From contig UBUL01000018.1 of NCBI GenBank assembly GCA_900468625.1, forward strand, positions 124,001 to 188,000: a DNA stretch of 64,000 nucleotides, given 5' to 3'. Made by a program: the position numbers and the translations under genes. Position 1 is the stretch's first letter, and each line of letters starts with the position of its first letter. Source of the DNA: Hyphomicrobiales bacterium (lineage in GTDB: Bacteria > Pseudomonadota > Alphaproteobacteria > Rhizobiales > Rhizobiaceae). Below the pieces are notes generated by a model. It saw only the letters and a list, made by a program, of their open reading frames with translations. It searched no databases and had not been told where the DNA came from. Below, in pieces: positions 59,630 through 64,000 of the stretch.

Positions 59630-60271
59630 GTGGACTTCATACCCAGCCTGCCTACCCTTTTTGCCTTTTCCGCAGCAAGCCTGCTGCTGGCGATGACGCC
59701 CGGCCCCGATATGACGCTTTCGATCAGCCGCGCGCTGGCGCAGGGCAAGAAGGCGGCGCTCTTCGTGGTGCTCGGCACCAGCCTCGGCGTCATCGTTCAT
59801 ACCTGCCTGGTGGCCTTCGGCATCTCGGCGCTGATAACGGCATCTCCGGTCGCCTTCACCGTCCTGAAGACGGGAGGTGCGGCCTACCTCCTCTGGCTCG
59901 CGATCCAGGCGATCCGTTTCGGTTCCAGCCTGTCGGTGAAGAAGGTCGATGCCGTCAAGGGCACGCCGCTCGCCAACATTTCCACCGGCTTCTGGGTCAA
60001 TCTGCTGAACCCGAAGGTCATCATCTTCTTCATGACCTTTCTGCCGCAGTTCGTCACGGCAGGCGATCCCGCCGTCACGCACAAGCTGCTCTTCCTCGGC
60101 CTCTTCTTCATTACGATCGGCATGCCGGTGAACATGCTGGTCGTTCTTGCCGCCGACGGTCTTTCGTCCTGGCTGCAGAAGAACCGTGGCGTGATGCGCG
60201 GCCTGGATTACACCTTTGCCGGCGTCTTCTCGATTTTTGCGGCGAAGATCTTCTTTACTCAGGCTCGTTGA
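59630..60271 (+). CDS. LysE family translocator
   Basis: A 213-residue amino-acid exporter of the LysE/RhtB type: FSAASLLLAMTPGPDMTLSISRALAQGKKAAL at the start, LVAFGISALITASPVAFTVLKTGGAAYLLWL, FWVNLLNPKVIIFFMTFLPQFV. About six helices. GTG 59630 is preceded by GGAG. It follows the SDR gene by 65 bp on the same strand; a joint transcript is possible. Its 3' end overlaps the convergent membrane-protein gene by 17 bp. Confidence 0.87.
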   Translation: MDFIPSLPTLFAFSAASLLLAMTPGPDMTLSISRALAQGKKAALFVVLGTSLGVIVHTCLVAFGISALITASPVAFTVLKTGGAAYLLWLAIQAIRFGSSLSVKKVDAVKGTPLANISTGFWVNLLNPKVIIFFMTFLPQFVTAGDPAVTHKLLFLGLFFITIGMPVNMLVVLAADGLSSWLQKNRGVMRGLDYTFAGVFSIFAAKIFFTQAR

Positions 60272-60671
60272 GGACGGGATGCCGTCCGGCAATCAGCCAG
60301 TAGACGGTAGCGCAGGCAGCTCCCAGGAAGGCGAAGCAGACCGCAACTGTGATGAGATTGAGGGTCTGCGGCCGCTCCACGCCACCGGAAATCAGGATGG
60401 ATGCGACCGCCGACAGGGTCGCGCCGAAAATTGCGTAGCCGTACCATCGGCGCATGCCGCGCCATTCCATTATCGGAATGACGACGAGAGACGGCAAAAT
60501 GCTGACGATCATCGCCGCCTTGGTCATCTCGACGGTCAGAGCGAAAAGCTCCGGCACTCCCGCTCCCGGCAGCGTGTAGGCGGCAACGCCGGCAAGCACG
60601 AAGCCCATCAGCGCGCAAGCGGCCAGATAGCCCCATAGGAGGCGTATCGGCTTGCGCAGTCCGAGGAGCAT
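60255..60671 (-). CDS. Small four-helix membrane protein of unknown function
   Basis: A 138-residue protein with helices at about 10-32 (LWGYLAACALMGFVLAGVAAY), 45-66 (MTKAAMIVSILPSLVVIPIME), 76-96 (YGYAIFGATLSAVASILIS) and 105-130 (LITVAVCFAFLGAACATVYWLIAG). No family recognised. It begins 5 bp after the rlmN stop on the same strand, so it is probably co-transcribed with rlmN. It overlaps the LysE gene end by 17 bp on the other strand. Confidence 0.75.
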   Translation of the reverse strand: MLLGLRKPIRLLWGYLAACALMGFVLAGVAAYTLPGAGVPELFALTVEMTKAAMIVSILPSLVVIPIMEWRGMRRWYGYAIFGATLSAVASILISGGVERPQTLNLITVAVCFAFLGAACATVYWLIAGRHPVLNEPE

Positions 60672-60676
60672 CGATC

Positions 60677-61912
60677 TCAATCCTCGCCGTGATTGGCGAT
60701 CATCATCGCTTCGAATGCCAATCGCTCCGTCTTGCGCATGCGTTCCGATTCCGACTTCAGCTGACCGCACGCGGCAAGAATGTCACGCCCGCGCGGCGTG
60801 CGGATCGGCGAGGCATAACCGGCCGAATTGATGAAATCGGCGAACTTCTCGATCTGCTCCCAGTCGGAACACTGATAATTCGTGCCAGGCCAGGGATTGA
60901 AGGGGATGAGGTTGATCTTGGCCGGAATGCCCTTCAGAAGCTGGATCAGGCCCTTGGCATCCTCGAGGCTGTCGTTGACGCCCTTCAGCATCACATATTC
61001 GAAGGTGATGCGCCGCGCATTCGAGAGGCCGGGATAGGCGCGGCAGGCGTCCATCAGCTCCTTCAGCGGATATTTCTTGTTGATCGGCACCAGCATGTCG
61101 CGCAGATCGTCCCGGACAGCATGCAGCGAGATCGCCAGCATGACGCCAATCTCGTCGCCGGTCCGGTAGATTTCCGGCACGACGCCCGAAGTCGAAAGCG
61201 TGATACGCCGCTTCGACAAGGACAAGCCATCGCCATCCGACGCGATCAGCAGCGACTGCTTGACGCTGTCGAAATTATAGAGCGGCTCGCCCATACCCAT
61301 CATGACGATATTGCTGACCTTACGGCCTTCGGCCGGCATGATCGTGCCCTGCGGCGCCTCGCGGTCGGGAAAATCACCGAGACGATCGCGCGCCAGAAGC
61401 AGCTGCGACAGGATTTCCTCCGCCGTCAGGTTGCGCACGAGGCGCTGCGTGCCGGTATGACAGAAGGAACAGGTAAGCGAGCAGCCGACCTGGCTCGAGA
61501 TGCAAAGCGTGCCGCGCCCTTCTTCCGGAATATAGACGCTTTCGACCTCGACGGGCCGGCCGGCGCCGCGCGGCGGAAAGCGCAGCAGCCATTTCCGGGT
61601 GCCGTCATTGGAAACCTGCTCCTCGACGATCTCGGGACGCGCGATGGTGAAATGCGTCTTCAGCATTTCGCGCATGTCCTTCGACACGTTGGCCATGGCA
61701 TCGAAATCGGAAACGCCACGCACGTAGATCCAGTTCCAGAGCTGGCTGACGCGCATCTTGATCTGCTTGTCCGCAACGCCCTTTTCCCTGAGGGCGGCAC
61801 TCATTTCCTCTCGCGTCATGCCGATCAGCGACGGCTTCGGCGAAAGCTCGACCGGCTGCGATACCGGCATCGGCTTCAGCTTGGAGGTAGTTATGACATC
61901 GATGGCGGACAT
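60677..61912 (-). CDS. rlmN: Dual-specificity RNA methyltransferase RlmN
   Basis: A 411-residue radical-SAM enzyme that makes m2A at 23S rRNA position 2503 and at A37 of some tRNAs. The Fe-S cluster motif is [17 protein letters not shown] (C-x3-C-x2-C); also [10 protein letters not shown] and the C-terminal catalytic Cys in [10 protein letters not shown]. The ATG at 61912 ([11 protein letters not shown]) was used. The N-terminal segment is longer than in E. coli but usual for rhizobia. Confidence 0.95.
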   Translation of the reverse strand: MSAIDVITTSKLKPMPVSQPVELSPKPSLIGMTREEMSAALREKGVADKQIKMRVSQLWNWIYVRGVSDFDAMANVSKDMREMLKTHFTIARPEIVEEQVSNDGTRKWLLRFPPRGAGRPVEVESVYIPEEGRGTLCISSQVGCSLTCSFCHTGTQRLVRNLTAEEILSQLLLARDRLGDFPDREAPQGTIMPAEGRKVSNIVMMGMGEPLYNFDSVKQSLLIASDGDGLSLSKRRITLSTSGVVPEIYRTGDEIGVMLAISLHAVRDDLRDMLVPINKKYPLKELMDACRAYPGLSNARRITFEYVMLKGVNDSLEDAKGLIQLLKGIPAKINLIPFNPWPGTNYQCSDWEQIEKFADFINSAGYASPIRTPRGRDILAACGQLKSESERMRKTERLAFEAMMIANHGED

Positions 61913-62110
61913 AGGATCGTTCCAACGGTTCACATCGGCGATGCCGCAAAAGCTGGCGAAAGCTGCGGATGCGGACAAGGCACGGAAATCTGAAGATTCA
62001 TGCGGCGGCGGGGCAAGCTATCTGCCGCACACCTATCGTTGGCGCGGCCTTTAGCATTAATTTCCGTCCGCGTCATCCCTTTCCCTCGAAGGCGTGAGGT
62101 CGGCCCTTGA

Positions 62111-62142
62111 AAACAAGAAGGCCGGTCAATGTGGCCGGCCTC
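62111..62142 (-). terminator. Rho-independent terminator of the IalB-family gene
   Basis: Minus-strand stem AGGCCGG/CCGGCCT with a 9-nt loop and then CTTGTTTTC, about 58 bp past the ialB-like stop. Confidence 0.75.
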
Positions 62143-62199
62143 ATCATCACGGTCGCGGCGACGGGAGGATCACATTCGCGTGATCTCTCGGCCTTCGAT

Positions 62200-62754
62200 C
62201 TATTTGCAGTTTTCGATCTGCTTCAGCGCAGCGCTTACACCCTTCAGCGAATAGGTATAGGACGTCCCCGTACCCTTCTTGGAGGTCGCCGTAACCTTCA
62301 GCGAATGGCCGGACTTCAGTGCGGCAACCAATGCGGGCTCCTGAGCTGCATTCTCGACCCAGGCCGCCTTGTCTTTGGTGAACATCACGAAGGTCTTGTT
62401 GTCGATGACGACGTTGACCTTGGAGTTCTCCTTCAGCGGATAGCCCATCATTGCCTGGGGTTCATAGGAAATATTCTGGCCTGGACGCTGCGACACGATG
62501 AAGAAGTTATCGCCGTGATCAATGCCGGATGCCGGCGCCTTGGCCGTCGGCACGGAAAGAACGTAGCAAACCTTGCCGCCGGCGGACTGGTAGGAGTAGG
62601 CGCCCCAGGCGTCGAACTGCTGGATACGCGTGGGAGACGCCGGCGCTGCTGCTGGCGCTGCCTGCGTCTGCTTCGGCTTCTTGGTCTGCGCGGACGCGAT
62701 GCCGGTTCCGGCCAGAACGAGCGAGAGGGCGATTGCGAAGCTTTTTACAAACAT
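62200..62754 (-). CDS. Invasion-associated locus B (IalB) family protein
   Basis: A 184-residue secreted protein. The signal peptide (FVKSFAIALSLVLAGTGIASA) is followed by an Ala/Pro-rich linker and an IalB-like domain: FDAWGAYSYQSAGGKVCYVLSVP, GDNFFIVSQRPGQNISYEPQAMMGYPL, then VVIDNKTFVMFTKDKAAWVENAAQE and a final Cys in QIENCK. Two mature Cys may pair. IalB proteins affect host entry in Bartonella but are widespread in free-living rhizobia, where the role is unclear. Confidence 0.9.
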   Translation of the reverse strand: MFVKSFAIALSLVLAGTGIASAQTKKPKQTQAAPAAAPASPTRIQQFDAWGAYSYQSAGGKVCYVLSVPTAKAPASGIDHGDNFFIVSQRPGQNISYEPQAMMGYPLKENSKVNVVIDNKTFVMFTKDKAAWVENAAQEPALVAALKSGHSLKVTATSKKGTGTSYTYSLKGVSAALKQIENCK

Positions 62755-63087
62755 GGTTTCCTGCCGATTTCTTGCGGTCCAGAGCTCATGGCGATTCGAT
62801 TGACGCGCGCCTTCGCTCGTGAGCTGCCCTATTTTGACTTTATTCAGGTTACCAAACCGTCAACGGAGCGCTGCCCGCCACCAGCTCCGTGCCATTTCAA
62901 TCCAGATATCGCGCAAAGTTTGAAACGCATCAGAAGGAATTGGAAAACCCGGATGGTGGAGTACCATCCTGCAGGTCCGATTTAAGACAGAAAGATTTGG
63001 GCAAGAATTTGACCTCGCTAAATTCAGGAAGGCCTCATAAAGCTCTGGAAACCCGAGAGGATTCAGAACAGGTCCGCAAAGCCGGCG
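62755..63087. other. Intergenic region, no gene seen
   Basis: This 333-bp gap lies between the IalB-family start and the DUF1232 stop. It is less GC-rich than the flanking genes in its middle part. I find no supported open frame, terminator or strong palindrome; it should contain the IalB promoter. Confidence 0.5.
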
Positions 63088-63477
63088 TCAGGCCGTCTTC
63101 ATGGCCTCCGGCTCGTTCTCCAGAGCCCGGTCGGCGGCTTCATAATGTTCCAGGCGGATATGGCCCTTGATCATGCTGAAGGCGAGCGTCAGCACCGCGA
63201 CATCGTCCGTGTAGCCGATGACGGCGAAGAAATCGGGGATGATATCGATGGGCATGACGAAATAGCCGAGTGCGGCCAGCAAGATGCCGCGAACACGGGT
63301 CGGCGTCTGCGGGTCAAGTGCGCAATAAAAGGCAGCCACGACATCGCGGGAAAAGGGGATATGGCGGGCAGCCCTGCGCAATGTCGGCCAGAATTTGCTG
63401 CGCACCGACTTCTCCTGCTCTTTTTGGGCTTCTTCGTCACCAGGCATCAGGATTTCCCCGTACTTGATGTCATCCAT
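63088..63477 (-). CDS. DUF1232 (YkvA-like) membrane protein
   Basis: A 129-residue protein with the DUF1232 core: FYCALDPQTPTRVRGILLAALGYFVMPIDIIPDFFAVIGYTDDVAVLTLAFSMIKGHI. The PIDIIPDF motif is diagnostic. The N terminus is charged (GDEEAQKEQEKSVRSKFW). The ATG at 63477 has AGAGGTG upstream. Function unknown; the family is short and membrane-associated. Confidence 0.9.
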   Translation of the reverse strand: MDDIKYGEILMPGDEEAQKEQEKSVRSKFWPTLRRAARHIPFSRDVVAAFYCALDPQTPTRVRGILLAALGYFVMPIDIIPDFFAVIGYTDDVAVLTLAFSMIKGHIRLEHYEAADRALENEPEAMKTA

Positions 63478-63543
63478 TCCATTCACCTCTGTTCGCACCC
63501 GTCGTCCGGGCCGTGTCAACATATGGTGATCGCCTGCAGCGAT

Positions 63544-63849
63544 TCAATCGAGCCGGCGCGCAGCCGCCTTCTCCATCGCCTTTGCCAGCTTGATATCGTG
63601 ATCGGTAAGGCCGCCGGCATCGTGCGTCGTCAGTTTTACCTCGACGCGAGAATAGACATTGAACCATTCCGGATGGTGGTTGAATTTTTCGGCGGCAAGG
63701 GCCGATTCCGTCATGAAGCCGAAGGCCTCCACGAAATTGCGGAATTTGAACGTCTTGGAGATCGAAAGACCGTCGGCCGCAAGCACCCAGCCGGAGAACT
63801 CGGCAAGATTGTCATCGATTGCCGTGCGGTCGAGCTTCTCATATTTCAT
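63544..63849 (-). CDS. phhB: 4a-hydroxytetrahydrobiopterin dehydratase
   Basis: A 101-residue PCD/DCoH protein that dehydrates the pterin carbinolamine formed by aromatic amino-acid hydroxylases. The motif [56 protein letters not shown] carries the catalytic His pair (NHHPEW) and the final H (TDHD). It precedes the DUF1232 gene by about 66 bp on the same strand. No phenylalanine hydroxylase gene is in view. Confidence 0.95.
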   Translation of the reverse strand: MKYEKLDRTAIDDNLAEFSGWVLAADGLSISKTFKFRNFVEAFGFMTESALAAEKFNHHPEWFNVYSRVEVKLTTHDAGGLTDHDIKLAKAMEKAAARRLD

Positions 63850-63870
63850 GACACGTCACTCCTCTCTAAA

Positions 63871-63938
63871 GCAATTCCAGGAAAAGTGCGCAGCGGTTTT
63901 CCGTCCGGAATTGCGTAAAAGCAAAAGGATGGGGCGTT
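63871..63938. repeat. Palindromic repeat, GCAATTCC type, copy 3
   Basis: The 44-nt core (63871-63914) is identical to copy 2 read on the other strand. The A-rich extension (GTAAAAGCAAAAGGATGGGG) follows. It lies 22 bp before the phhB start codon, outside its transcript or in the promoter region. Confidence 0.8.
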
Positions 63939-64000
63939 TTCGCATTTCGAAGAAAAGCGGAAAAGCTCCAGCGGCTGAACGATAGCATGGATCGTCACAG

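Overview
The window reads as a piece of the main chromosome of an alphaproteobacterium of the family Rhizobiaceae, most likely genus Rhizobium (etli/leguminosarum/tropici group). The basis is GC-rich coding DNA, an F1-ATPase operon without F0 genes, a combined mdh-sucCD-odhAB-lpdA run, an IalB-family protein, an Omp19-like lipoprotein, a RIME-type repeat and several small palindromic repeats typical of rhizobia. Species assignment is inference. I recognised no rRNA, tRNA, CRISPR array, insertion sequence or prophage.

Layout. 1-6.2 kb: a LysR regulator, a RIME-like repeat and the atpHAGDC operon (minus strand). 6.4-14.3 kb: a small membrane protein, priA, an SMC/RecF-like ATPase, a PlsC-type acyltransferase, xerC, a TraB/GumN protein and a DUF2867 protein. 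14.3-17.2 kb: a secreted M16 metallopeptidase. 17.3-29.8 kb (minus): mdh, sucC, a DUF1579-like gene, sucD, odhA, a YciI gene, odhB, a DUF4241 gene, a small secreted protein gene, an SDR gene, a LysE exporter gene and lpdA. This is the lower TCA cycle from succinyl-CoA synthetase to malate dehydrogenase, plus 2-oxoglutarate dehydrogenase, with unrelated genes threaded between the enzyme subunits. 30-35.6 kb (minus): zapE, an Omp19-like lipoprotein and sdhCDAB.

35.9-40.7 kb: a secreted protein, a methyltransferase, an EVE protein and a YciI protein, then a VapBC-like toxin-antitoxin pair, gpsA and tsaD. 40.7-45.5 kb (plus): hemC, hemD, a mitofilin/Mic60 homologue and hemY. 45.6-49.7 kb: a TerB protein, a glutamine amidotransferase, a PghP/YjqB-type poly-gamma-glutamate hydrolase, yggT, DUF167, ppa, a cluster of repeats and a GNAT gene. 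49.8-58 kb: typA, a GST/MarR divergent pair with clear operators, an M3 peptidase, a LysE/MarR divergent pair and argG. 58-64 kb: parD with a broken parE, an SDR gene, a third LysE gene, a small membrane protein, rlmN, an IalB protein, a DUF1232 protein and a pterin dehydratase.

Most of the window is housekeeping. The parts that deserve a second look are the unknown genes inside the TCA operon (above all the translationally coupled DUF4241/secreted/SDR trio), the Mic60 gene inside the heme cluster, the PghP-like gene, the two toxin-antitoxin loci (one apparently intact, one decayed), the MarR operator pair, and a set of dispersed 44-nt palindromic repeats, two copies of which are identical over the core.
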